NCBI RefSeq assembly: GCF_004139715.1
Contig: NZ_CP035544.1
Span: forward strand, 1,798,001-1,862,000
Origin: Muriicola soli
GTDB lineage: Bacteria; Bacteroidota; Bacteroidia; Flavobacteriales; Flavobacteriaceae
Reading direction: 5' to 3'
DNA: 64,000 bases
How positions within the stretch are numbered: the first letter of the stretch is position 1; each line of letters begins with the position of its first letter. Under the pieces are notes generated by a model, which was given only the letters and a program-made list of their open reading frames with translations, did not search any database and was not told the origin of the DNA. Positions 41,513-50,027 of the stretch are shown here, one piece after another. The translations under genes were made by a program, and so were the position numbers.

Positions 41513-44500
41513 TTATGCTATTTTTTTAGTTTGATTTTTAATCACGGTCTCCCTCCAGAACGCCTGAAGTACGGGTACAACGAACATGGTCATAATCTGA
41601 ATGGCCATTCCCCCAAAAGTGGGTATTGCCATAGGGATCATAATATCAGCTCCCTTGCCCGTTGAAGTAAGCACCGGGAGTAAGGCTATTATAGCCACGG
41701 CGGCCGTCATCATAGCAGGCCGCACCCTTTTCTTTCCGGCTTCAAGGACAGCGGCCCTTACAGCCGGTATCGTTTTTGGATCTTTTTCTTCAAAGACCTG
41801 ATGGATATAGGTTCCCATGATTACACCATCATCAGTGGCAATTCCAAACAGGGCAATAAATCCAACCCATACAGCCACACTCAGGTTGATGGTCTGCATT
41901 TGAAACAAATCTCTCATATTCACTCCCGATACCGAGAAATTGAGGAACCAGTCCTGTCCGTATAACCACAACATTATAAACCCGCCGGCAAAGGCTACAA
42001 AAACTCCTGAAAAATGGATGGAGGAGGCAATCACGGTTTTAAACTGGAAGAAGAGGAGTAGGAAAATAATAATCAGACTGATCGGAATAACAATGGCCAG
42101 TCTGCTCACGGCTCGGATCTGATTTTCATAACTCCCAGAAAACTTATAGCTGATCCCGGCCGGTACCGTTAACTCTCCTGTATCAATTTTTTGTTGAATA
42201 GTTTTTTGGGCATCCTCTACTACAGTGACTTCGGCAAAACCGTCCTTTTTATCAAACAGTACATATCCCACCAAAAAGGTGTTTTCGCTTTTGATTGCCT
42301 GTGGCCCCTTCACATATTCAAATTCAACCAGCTGAGAAAGCGGAATCTGGGCGCCAACCGGAGTTGGGATCAATATTTTGCGCAGGGCTTCAGGGTTATC
42401 CCTCAGCTCCCTTGGATATCTCACCCGTACCGGGAATCTTTCCCTTCCTTCAACCGTAGAGGTGATTTTCATCCCGCCAATAGCCGTTTCAATACTTTGC
42501 TGCACATCTTCGATAGTAAGGCCGTACCTTGATATTTCATCCCGATTGATATTTAAATGCAGATAAGGTTTACCTACGATGCGATCGGCAAAAACTGCTT
42601 CCTTTTTTACGGAGGGCACTTCCTTTAAAATGGATTCGAGCTGCATCCCGAAGGCCTCTATCGACTTCAGGTTAGGGCCGTACACTTTAATTCCCATTGG
42701 AGCGCGCATCCCCGTCTGCAACATAACCAGTCGGGTTTCAATGGGCTGCAACTTAGGAGCTGAAGTCACTCCGGGTATTTTGGTAACCTCAACGATCTCA
42801 TCCCAGATATCGTCTGGTGATTTAATATGGGGTCGCCAGTTCCTGTAGAATTTACCATTCTCATCTGCAAGCAGATCCTTCCGGGAAATACCTTTAGCCA
42901 GAGCCTCGTCGTTAGTGAGGCTGTCCTGATTTACGGTAATAAACCGATCTTTCCTGTCTACTTTAAACCTAACCCTTCTCCCCTCTTCATTTAGGATAAA
43001 TTCGGGTTTGTAATTGATGATATTCTCAAACATGGAGATAGGAGCCGGATCCAGTGCCGTCTCGGCACGTCCCAGCTTGCCAACTACCATATCCACCTCG
43101 GGAATATTCCCCACCAGCATATCGATTTGCCCAACTACCTTCCGGTTGTATTCTATCCCAGAATGGGGCATGGAAGTAGGCATCAGCAGGTAACTGCCCT
43201 CGTCCAGGGAAGGCATAAATTCAGATCCGATGCCGGGAAACAGTTCTGATGCTGCTGTCCAGCCAGAAGTCTGTCGCACATTATTCCAGCCGATAGATTC
43301 CAGTCCTTTCGCCATAAAACCAAAGGTGGAATTAAAGCCAAGCCAGACCAGCAGGCCAAAGAAAAGAGTGACTGCCGGAATAAGCATAAACTTCCCTTTA
43401 TTCTCCAGGCACCACTTTAAAACGGTCTCGTAGAAATGTACGATCGCGAGCAGGGCTGCCAGGATGATCCCGATGAGGAACAACACAAAGATGAAGTTGA
43501 TGATCGTTCCATTCTGAGGTCCAAGTGGCAACCATTCTTGAGACAGGAAAAAGGAAGCTATAAAAATGGTGAGACCCAGATTGATATAGGTTGGATATGC
43601 CTTATACTTCTCGGGCCACCTGGGTTCGAGAAGGTTATTAATGCCAATCAATGTAAGGGCAATGGGCAGAAACATGGAAAAGTAGATCGAAAAAAGGATT
43701 CCCGACACTATGAGAAGAACAGACCAGAATCGTCTTACTCTCTGTTTGTTGTAGTTGATTCCAAAAATAAAATGCGCCAGGGCCGGCAGTACTACAATCC
43801 CCAGAATAAAAGCACTGAGCAGGGCAAAGGTTTTTGTGAATGCCAGGGGCTTAAAGAGCTTTCCTTCTGCTGATTCCATGGCAAAAACAGGGATAAAACT
43901 AACTACTGTAGTCGCAAGGGCCGTGGTTATTGCTGAGGCAACCTCTACGGTGGCCTTGTAAATGAGCTGCATCAACTCTTTTCCTTTCACACCTTCATTT
44001 TCAGGCATCTCCAGATGACGGATGATGTTTTCCACAAAGACAATACCCACATCTACCATCACCCCAATGGCAATGGCAATACCCGAAAGTGCTACGACGT
44101 TGGCATCCACACCGGAGTATCGCATGACGATAAATGTCATCAACACGCCAATTGGCAGAAGTCCGGAAATGATAAGCGAAGCCCTTAAATTAAGAACCAG
44201 GACAAGCACAACAATGATACTGATCAAAATTTCATGAGACAGTGCATTCTCCAGTGTTCCAATCGTTTCCTGGATGAGTTGTGTCCGATCATAAAAGGGA
44301 ACAATGGTCAATTGACTTTCAACTCCATTTGCCAGTGTTTTTTTAGGGAGGCCAGGGGCAATTTCCTTAATTTTTTCTTTGACGTTATTGATAACGGCCA
44401 AAGGATTAGAACCATAACGAGCAACTACCACACCCCCCACTACTTCTGCCCCTCCTTTATCGAGCACCCCTCTCCGGGTAGAAGGTCCCAGGCTAACCAC

Positions 44501-45340
44501 TCCGATGTCCCTGATACGCACAGGGACGTTATTCTGTACGGCTACGACCGCCTTTTCTATATCGGATGTGTTTTTGATATACCCAAGTCCCCTTACCAGA
44601 TATTCGGCCTGATTGATCTCGATGGTCTTTGCTCCTACATCTTTGTTGGAGTTTTTTACCGCCTGCATGACACGGTATAGGGGGATATTGTACGCTTTTA
44701 GGGCATCGGGATTTACATCGATCTGGTATTCCTGCACAAAGCCTCCTATGGAAGCCACTTCAGATACACCTTCCACAGCACTAAGGCCATATTTCACATA
44801 GAAATCCTGTATACTTCTGATTTCCTGTAGATCCCAACCACCTGTGGGATTGTTATCCTTGTCCCGCCCTTCCAGGGTATACCAGTAAACCTGACCCAGA
44901 GCAGTGGCATCCGGACCTAATACGGGAGTGACGCCCTCTGGTAGGATACCTGTCGGCAGGGCATTTAATTTTTCAAGGATTCGGGAACGCGACCAGTAAA
45001 ACTCGGTGTCTTCGTCAAAAATGATGTAAATACTCGAAAACCCGAACATGGAAGAACTTCGGATGGTCTTAACCCCTGGGATTCCGAGTAAATAAGTAGT
45101 CATCGGATATGATATCTGATCCTCTATATCCTGGGGTGATCTTCCGGGCCACTGAGTAAGGACTATTTGCTGATTTTCGCCAATATCGGGAATGGCATCA
45201 ACAGGTACAGGGTCTTCAGGTAAAAATCCTGTATCCCAGTTAAAGGGAGAGGTGATGATACCCCATGTGGTAAGGGAAATCAGCAAAAGAACAGTTACCA
45301 GTTTGTTCTCTAAAAAGTATTTTATAGTTCTTTTCAACAT
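41513..45340 (-). CDS. cusA: CusA/CzcA-type heavy-metal RND transporter
   Basis: Inner-membrane proton-driven pump. The N-terminal part carries the RND pattern (VPVDAIPDIGENQQIVLTQW, GVDANVVALSGIAIAIGVMV with the membrane aspartates, and the AGPGLP-like pore segments); the Met/charged set of Cu(I)/Ag(I) pumps is suggested by TGMRAPMGIKVYG. At 1275 aa it is longer than E. coli CusA (~1050): an extra block between about residues 525 and 650 adds several hydrophobic segments, as in other flavobacterial CusA proteins. Metal specificity for copper or silver is inferred mainly from the neighbours. Confidence 0.93.
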   Translation of the reverse strand: MLKRTIKYFLENKLVTVLLLISLTTWGIITSPFNWDTGFLPEDPVPVDAIPDIGENQQIVLTQWPGRSPQDIEDQISYPMTTYLLGIPGVKTIRSSSMFGFSSIYIIFDEDTEFYWSRSRILEKLNALPTGILPEGVTPVLGPDATALGQVYWYTLEGRDKDNNPTGGWDLQEIRSIQDFYVKYGLSAVEGVSEVASIGGFVQEYQIDVNPDALKAYNIPLYRVMQAVKNSNKDVGAKTIEINQAEYLVRGLGYIKNTSDIEKAVVAVQNNVPVRIRDIGVVSLGPSTRRGVLDKGGAEVVGGVVVARYGSNPLAVINNVKEKIKEIAPGLPKKTLANGVESQLTIVPFYDRTQLIQETIGTLENALSHEILISIIVVLVLVLNLRASLIISGLLPIGVLMTFIVMRYSGVDANVVALSGIAIAIGVMVDVGIVFVENIIRHLEMPENEGVKGKELMQLIYKATVEVASAITTALATTVVSFIPVFAMESAEGKLFKPLAFTKTFALLSAFILGIVVLPALAHFIFGINYNKQRVRRFWSVLLIVSGILFSIYFSMFLPIALTLIGINNLLEPRWPEKYKAYPTYINLGLTIFIASFFLSQEWLPLGPQNGTIINFIFVLFLIGIILAALLAIVHFYETVLKWCLENKGKFMLIPAVTLFFGLLVWLGFNSTFGFMAKGLESIGWNNVRQTSGWTAASELFPGIGSEFMPSLDEGSYLLMPTSMPHSGIEYNRKVVGQIDMLVGNIPEVDMVVGKLGRAETALDPAPISMFENIINYKPEFILNEEGRRVRFKVDRKDRFITVNQDSLTNDEALAKGISRKDLLADENGKFYRNWRPHIKSPDDIWDEIVEVTKIPGVTSAPKLQPIETRLVMLQTGMRAPMGIKVYGPNLKSIEAFGMQLESILKEVPSVKKEAVFADRIVGKPYLHLNINRDEISRYGLTIEDVQQSIETAIGGMKITSTVEGRERFPVRVRYPRELRDNPEALRKILIPTPVGAQIPLSQLVEFEYVKGPQAIKSENTFLVGYVLFDKKDGFAEVTVVEDAQKTIQQKIDTGELTVPAGISYKFSGSYENQIRAVSRLAIVIPISLIIIFLLLFFQFKTVIASSIHFSGVFVAFAGGFIMLWLYGQDWFLNFSVSGVNMRDLFQMQTINLSVAVWVGFIALFGIATDDGVIMGTYIHQVFEEKDPKTIPAVRAAVLEAGKKRVRPAMMTAAVAIIALLPVLTSTGKGADIMIPMAIPTFGGMAIQIMTMFVVPVLQAFWRETVIKNQTKKIA

Positions 45341-45447
45341 AATTTAAGTGTGGGTATTGAATCTCCAGTGAAACTTCAATAACGCAGGTATAAAATACCG
45401 CGTACCATGACCAACTAATTGGGATGGTGTATACTTAAATTATATTT

Positions 45448-45867
45448 TTAAATCAGAAATGTCTGGTCCAGTATCTGGATATCCACCAGGAGAGGTGGGG
45501 GTAAGTATTCTTCAAAACGAATCTCTTTTCCAGAAACGTTTTGCGTACGATTGAAAGTTATAAATGGTGGGGATAAAAAGGACGTAGTGCTGATAAAGTC
45601 AATATCAAGCGAGCTCTTTTGCAGATCATCCTGTCCCTGAATATGAATTTCTACGTCAGAACAACAAGGCATTAGGGAGGAAATAGATTCTGCATCAACA
45701 CCCATCAATTCAGCCATCGCCATACCGCAACCCTCTGCTTCCTCGTAGAGCTTGAAGTCTACCAGGGTCTTACCGCAATAGTGCATATCCGCCGAAATGG
45801 ATAAGGTGGAAAAAAGCACTAAAAATGCAAAGAATACGGCTTTTGCCTTCTGTTCTATTTGACTCAT
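45448..45867 (-). CDS. HYC_CC_PP family exported protein
   Basis: The start at 45867 (MSQIEQKAKAVFFAFLVLF) gives a signal peptide; the frame is open to 45918. The family signature is present in order: HYCG (29-32), CGM (47-49), CC (68-69) and a PPPLL near the C-terminus. These cysteine-rich proteins occur beside copper-resistance genes in Bacteroidota and are thought to bind metal, without direct proof that I know of. It is 107 bases upstream of cusA and likely the first gene of the copper operon. Confidence 0.83.
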   Translation of the reverse strand: MSQIEQKAKAVFFAFLVLFSTLSISADMHYCGKTLVDFKLYEEAEGCGMAMAELMGVDAESISSLMPCCSDVEIHIQGQDDLQKSSLDIDFISTTSFLSPPFITFNRTQNVSGKEIRFEEYLPPPLLVDIQILDQTFLI

Positions 45868-45961
45868 AACCGTGACAAATTTACGAAAATTGATCAGTCT
45901 ATGTCTAAGTATTAACATAACATTTTAAAAAGGAGAGGAGAGCAGAACCTCTATAGGAACA

Positions 45962-46031
45962 GGGATTTGGAATTTGGGATTTGGAATTTGAAATTTGGAA
46001 TTTGGAATTTGGAATTTGAAATTTGGAGTTT
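45962..46031. repeat. Heptamer microsatellite (GGAATTT-like, ten units)
   Basis: Ten consecutive 7-base units, mostly GGAATTT with GGGATTT, GAAATTT and GGAGTTT variants, in a non-coding stretch between the HYC_CC_PP and DUF6090-like fragments. The period is not a multiple of three and no frame runs through it. Confidence 0.85.
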
Positions 46032-46089
46032 TCTGCTAAATAGATAAAAGCCAATCTCCTGGTACTTCGTTCTCACGAACTATTAATCA

Positions 46090-46212
46090 ATGATCAAATT
46101 CTTTAAAAAAATACGCCATGAGTTTATGGCGAAAGATTATTGGGAAAGCCTGTTTTTGGCATGCAAATACAACAAAGTCTGTAGCTACTTGAATCAGAAT
46201 TTCCTATTTTAG
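46090..46212 (+). pseudogene. Possible N-terminal remnant of a DUF6090-like gene
   Basis: A 40-codon frame begins MIKFFKKIRHEFMAKDYWES, the opening typical of DUF6090 membrane proteins of flavobacteria (MIKFFRKIR...), then diverges and stops without the expected hydrophobic helix. It sits between the heptamer repeat and a lipoprotein gene in a decayed-looking area. It may be a chance resemblance. Confidence 0.3.
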
Positions 46213-46293
46213 GCCTCAGCGAAAAAGAAACGCATTCGATTCCGTCGGGAAGAGAAGCTCAATACTTTCGTAAAAACTAAAAATCACAGATTT

Positions 46294-47097
46294 ATGAAGA
46301 AATTAGTCTTATGCCTAACATTGCTGTTATTAGCAAGTTGTGGGAGTGAGAATAAACAATCTGAGTCCACAGAATTTGTTTTAGATTTCAGCGATCAAAA
46401 AAATTATGTCTACTCCTATACCCTGTCTTCCTTATCAGAAACTCAAAGGAATGGAGATGAGTCTCCCAACAAAGTAAAAAGCGAAACAAATGGGGATCTG
46501 AACATTGAGGTTAAGAAAAATAATGTAGCTGATCTAAGCCTGAACAACCATAAAACAATCCTAACAACTTTTGATAAAAATGGTGTTAAAAATGATATGG
46601 TTACCAACACTGCACAAACGATTGTTATTCAAAATTTGAATCAAAAAGGAAGATTTGAAAATAACCCCAAGGACATGATGTTTGAGTTAATTTTTGCCTT
46701 ACCTATATCTGAATTAAAAATTGGTGAGACTGAAAAAATTCCCATGCAAATCCCATATGACATAGACGGTTCAAAGTATTTTGTCAAAGGCTTTAATGAA
46801 ATCGAATACACGGGAAAGAAGATGATAGATGGAATGGAATGCGCTGTTTTAAATGGACAAATTGATATTTCAGAATTAGATATTCCGGAGGAACTGGCGT
46901 CTTCTCATGAAATTACTTCTAAAGGAAAAGGCACCTATTACTACAATTTAAAAGATCAATATTTTGTAAGTGCAGAAATCAGTATCAATATGAGCATGTC
47001 AATGAGTTTGAAAACAGATGATCCTGAGAATGCTCCTTTTACTAATTCGCAAAATAGTAATCAACTTAAAATCCGTTTAAAAGAAATAGTAGAATAA
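46294..47097 (+). CDS. Hypothetical lipoprotein (DUF6263-like)
   Basis: A lipobox (LLLASC, lipidated Cys16) starts a 267-residue protein with a long beta-rich body: YVYSYTLSSLSETQRNGDES, an internal LNIEVKKNNVADLSL, KIGETEKIPMQIPYDI, and a final SINMSMSMSLKT strand. The arrangement of a K/D-rich region and a MDGMECAVLNGQI stretch resembles DUF6263-type proteins that are common in Bacteroidota and uncharacterised. No clear operon partner. Its base composition is more AT-rich than the flanking copper genes. Confidence 0.65.
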   Translation: MKKLVLCLTLLLLASCGSENKQSESTEFVLDFSDQKNYVYSYTLSSLSETQRNGDESPNKVKSETNGDLNIEVKKNNVADLSLNNHKTILTTFDKNGVKNDMVTNTAQTIVIQNLNQKGRFENNPKDMMFELIFALPISELKIGETEKIPMQIPYDIDGSKYFVKGFNEIEYTGKKMIDGMECAVLNGQIDISELDIPEELASSHEITSKGKGTYYYNLKDQYFVSAEISINMSMSMSLKTDDPENAPFTNSQNSNQLKIRLKEIVE

Positions 47098-47288
47098 ACC
47101 ACATCTTTTCTGGGAGCTGGCCTTGCCAGAAGAGGAGTTCATAAACGATTTATCCGCTCTCCAGGGCTTACTTCTTATCTTAGTTTCAATGCGAGGACGA
47201 CCAGCCAGAAGGTACACAACAGCATGAAGCGTCAAACTTCGGTCTGTTTAATGGTGAGAAGCACATTAGAAAATGAGGATTAATTATA

Positions 47289-47471
47289 ATGAACATAAAT
47301 AAGAAAAATAAATCATCAATAAACCTGGGACTGATCATAGGTACGATTGGATTTATCGCCGGAATTGGACTATTGTTTACTGAGAGTTGGTTAATAGGGA
47401 TTTTTGGCTCGATTGCAAGTTTCGGAATAGCTTATAAAGGATATCAGGATTCAAAAGAACCGAAGGATTGA
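47289..47471 (+). CDS. Small two-TM membrane protein
   Basis: Sixty residues with a lysine-rich N-terminus (MNINKKNKSSI) and two hydrophobic segments separated by TESW: GLIIGTIGFIAGIGLLF and LIGIFGSIASFGIAYKG. Small proteins of this kind are common; no family can be assigned. The topology is convincing enough to call it real, but length alone leaves doubt. It is followed by the repeat region. Confidence 0.5.
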   Translation: MNINKKNKSSINLGLIIGTIGFIAGIGLLFTESWLIGIFGSIASFGIAYKGYQDSKEPKD

Positions 47472-47518
47472 AAGATGAGATTTATTGACCTTCAGGCCGA
47501 AAGGACATAGTAAAACAA

Positions 47519-48150
47519 GACTTGGAGAACCCTATAAAACCCTCCTGGTAAATGAAAAGTGGTACGCCCTTCGGCGCACCTACTTTTTTATCCCCTTTCG
47601 CTCAACCAAACCTTGTTTGATTCGCTTACCTTATCGTTGAATTTTCGGATTTAGAGAATCCCATAAAACCCTCCTGGTAAATGAAAAGTAGTACGCCCTA
47701 TGGCGCACTTACTTTTTTTATCCCCTTTCGCTCAACCAAACCTTGTTTGATTCGCTTACCTTATCGTTGAATTTTCGGATTTAGAGAATCCCATAAAACC
47801 CTCCTGGTAAATGAAAAGTAGTACGCCCTATGGCGCACTTACTTTTTTTATCCCCTTTCGCTCAACCAAACCTTGTTTGATTCGCTAACCTTATCCTTGA
47901 ATTTTCGGATTTAGAGAATCCTATAAAACCCTCCTGGTAAATGAAAAGTGGTACGCCCTTCGGCGCACCTACTTTTTTTATCCCCTTTCGCTCAACCAAA
48001 CCTTGTTTGATTCGCTTACCTTATCGTTGAATTTTCGGATTTAGAGAATCCCATAAAACCCTCCTGGTAAATGAAAAGTGGTACGGCCTTCGGCGCACCT
48101 ACTTTTTTTATTCCCTTTCGCTCAACCAAACCTTGTTTGATTCACTTCAG
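47519..48150. repeat. Five tandem copies of a ~130-bp unit with a conserved hairpin
   Basis: Copies start at the AAAACCCTCC element at 47536, 47665, 47795, 47925 and 48055, so the period is 129-130 bases. Each unit holds GTACGCC-loop-GGCGCAC followed by a T-run, and a second weaker inverted repeat (AACCAAAC / GTTTGATT). Base changes on one arm are matched on the other: copies 1, 4 and 5 have GGT/ACC beside the stem, copies 2 and 3 have AGT/ACT. No long frame crosses the array. Function unknown; it might be a terminator-rich, non-coding or recombination-prone element. Confidence 0.9.
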
Positions 48151-48156
48151 GGAATA

Positions 48157-48190
48157 AAAAAAGTGATTTGCACATGCAAATCACTTTTTC
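48157..48190. terminator. Terminator downstream of tRNA-Pro
   Basis: A long perfect stem (AAAAAGTGATTTGCA with TGCAAATCACTTTTT) with a two-base loop lies between the tRNA 3' end (minus strand) and the repeat array. It can terminate in both directions. Confidence 0.75.
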
Positions 48191-48196
48191 GCTTAG

Positions 48197-48270
48197 TCGG
48201 GATGACAGGATTTGAACCTGCGACCACACGGCCCCCAGCCGTGTGCGCTACCAGACTGCGCCACATCCCG
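48197..48270 (-). tRNA. tRNA-Pro(GGG)
   Basis: Cloverleaf of 74 bases: acceptor stem CGGGATG / CATCCCG, D-arm with GGTAGCGCA, anticodon stem CACGG / CCGTG around the loop CTGGGGG (anticodon GGG), T-arm with GGTTCAAATCC. CCA is not encoded. The GGG anticodon reads CCC and CCU. Confidence 0.96.
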
Positions 48271-48391
48271 TAATTGAGATGGCAAAAATAGAAAACATTC
48301 TTGTATTCCCGCATGCTTTTCAGTGCTTTTTAATGATAAATCCTTTTCCGGCCAGAGCTCGTTAAAAAAATAAAACACGAATAAGTAAAAA

Positions 48392-48435
48392 ATGATAAAT
48401 GTCATTTTAATGGCCACCTAAGACCCTTATTTTAG
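48392..48435 (+). promoter_or_regulatory. Crp/Fnr-like site and -7-like box upstream of the hexaheme operon
   Basis: ATGAT-AAAT-GTCAT (48392-48405) and TATTTTAG (48428-48435) at the 36.5-base spacing; ATG at 48470. This is the ATGAT type, as found upstream of usp and hsp20. Confidence 0.55.
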
Positions 48436-48469
48436 GCCAATCTAGAGTCTAATAAAACCAAGGAACCAC

Positions 48470-49534
48470 ATGAAAACTTCGCACCTTTTCCGTATCCTGA
48501 TGATTGTAATCTCAGGTTTTTTATTTATCCAATGTACCAGTGAGTATGAACTTGTCCAGGGTCCTCCAGGGGTTGATGGTATTGATGGGGTTGATGGGGC
48601 TGACGGGGTAGATGGTACCGCCTCCTGCGTCTCCTGTCACTCCAACGCCTTCCGTGAACCGATCCGTGTGGCCTACGCGGCCTCTAAACACGGTAGCGGG
48701 GATACATGGGCCAGCAGGGGAACCAGTGCCGTCTGCTCCAGATGCCATAGTAATGAAGGATTCATTGATGTGATTTCTGTCAATTTTATTGATTCAACCG
48801 GGCTGGTCATTCCAAATCCTGATGGATATGCGATTGGGAATCCGATCAATTGTTCGGGCTGCCACGACTCTCACCGTTCATTTGACTTTGAGAATGATGG
48901 CAATGACAAGGCCGTGCGATCTCTCGCAGCAGTAGATCTTTTCCTTGATCCCACCGTACAGATCGATATCAGGAATAGCTCCGATGAACTGGGCTTGAGC
49001 AACCTCTGTGTGAATTGCCACCAACCAAGAAACAGTTACGCAATTCCGGCAGGTACTGAGGATTATGAGATCACCAGTTCCCGTTTCGGACCTCACCATG
49101 GGCCTCAATCCACTGTACTGGAAGGAATTATGGGCGCTAACATAGCCGGAGCTGTTGGCTATCCCGGAGTGGGTGCAGCCGGTCACAGATCAGGTTCTTC
49201 CTGTATTGCCTGCCATATGGGCCCAACAACCGATGGAACGGATGGAGGACATACCTGGCAACCTACAGTAAATGCCTGTGTAGCATGTCATGCCAGCGGA
49301 CCACCATCAGAAGTAACCGACTTCACAACCGATATGGCCACCCTGAAAGCCTTATTGATAGCCGAAGGATCCCTTCTTGATAATGACCGAACGGTACCTG
49401 GTGTATATTCGGCTGCCGTCGCCAAAGCTACCTGGAATTACAGGACCTTACTGGAAGATCAAAGTATGGGAGTTCACAATCCGAACTATGCCAAGGCGCT
49501 GTTGAAGAACTCAATTGAAGCTCTTCAGAATTGA
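48470..49534 (+). CDS. Hexaheme c-type cytochrome lipoprotein with collagen-like linker
   Basis: A 354-residue lipoprotein (FLFIQC, lipidated Cys22). A short Gly-x-y linker (residues 31-49, glycine every third residue: GPPGVDGIDG and onwards) is followed by six CxxCH haem motifs at Cys53, 89, 128, 180, 245 and 270. Extra histidines (HHGPQ near 209, GHRSG near 239) could supply sixth ligands. It is likely an outer-membrane or periplasmic electron carrier. The Gly-x-y stretch is unusual in a cytochrome. It opens an operon running to 56929; an Fnr-like site is upstream. Confidence 0.9.
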   Translation: MKTSHLFRILMIVISGFLFIQCTSEYELVQGPPGVDGIDGVDGADGVDGTASCVSCHSNAFREPIRVAYAASKHGSGDTWASRGTSAVCSRCHSNEGFIDVISVNFIDSTGLVIPNPDGYAIGNPINCSGCHDSHRSFDFENDGNDKAVRSLAAVDLFLDPTVQIDIRNSSDELGLSNLCVNCHQPRNSYAIPAGTEDYEITSSRFGPHHGPQSTVLEGIMGANIAGAVGYPGVGAAGHRSGSSCIACHMGPTTDGTDGGHTWQPTVNACVACHASGPPSEVTDFTTDMATLKALLIAEGSLLDNDRTVPGVYSAAVAKATWNYRTLLEDQSMGVHNPNYAKALLKNSIEALQN

Positions 49535-49541
49535 TCTGAAG

Positions 49542-49580
49542 ATAAAAGGACTTCTTACTAAGAAGGAAGGGGTCCTTTAT
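49542..49580 (+). other. Intergenic hairpin between the cytochrome genes
   Basis: Imperfect stem (ATAAAAGGAC with GTCCTTTAT, plus TCTT/AAGA inside) in the 87-base spacer after the hexaheme gene. It may be a partial terminator or mRNA-processing/stability element that sets expression of the downstream genes. Confidence 0.35.
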
Positions 49581-49621
49581 CCTCAGGATTCGGAAATAGG
49601 AATACCATAATGATACAATCC

Positions 49622-50011
49622 ATGAAAAGATACATACCATTTATACTGCTGGCTGCCCTTGGCTTAATGATCAACGCCTGTTATTACGATGAGGTGCTGG
49701 AGTTGCCACAAGACAATGAGCCTATCACAGAAGATGTCTCATTCAGTTCAGAAGTTCAACCCTTATTTGATCAAAGTTGCGTGCAGTGCCATGGAGGCAA
49801 CCTGGATATTCCACCCATCCTGGAGTCAGATGTAGCTTATAACAACCTTATCAATGAAGGCTATGTAGTTCCACTCGATGCCGAAGGAAGTATCCTCTAC
49901 CGTTCCCTTATAGGTGATGGGGTAGCACTTATGCCGCCCTCAGCTCAATGGAACAATCAAAAAATAAATACCGTTAAAGCCTGGATAGATCAGGGAGCAA
50001 ACGATAATTAA
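49622..50011 (+). CDS. Monoheme cytochrome c-like lipoprotein
   Basis: The ATG at 49622 (MKRYIPFILLAALGLMINAC) gives a lipoprotein signal with Cys20; the frame is open to 49610. A single haem motif C53-V-Q-C-H57 (FDQSCVQCHGGN) follows SFSSEVQPLFDQ, which is the planctomycete-type cytochrome pattern. LMPPSAQWNNQKINTVKAWIDQGAND near the C-terminus supplies a Met ligand candidate. 129 aa. It should sit in the operon's lipoprotein electron-carrier pair with the hexaheme protein. Confidence 0.87.
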   Translation: MKRYIPFILLAALGLMINACYYDEVLELPQDNEPITEDVSFSSEVQPLFDQSCVQCHGGNLDIPPILESDVAYNNLINEGYVVPLDAEGSILYRSLIGDGVALMPPSAQWNNQKINTVKAWIDQGANDN

Positions 50012-50027
50012 TATCAATATCACTACT

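Noticed and set aside
47519-48150. CRISPR array
   Set aside because: The repeat is 130 bases long and tandem, with no spacers and no cas genes.
48193-48417. A 74-codon minus-strand frame over the tRNA
   Set aside because: It reads through tRNA-Pro and has no protein-like composition.
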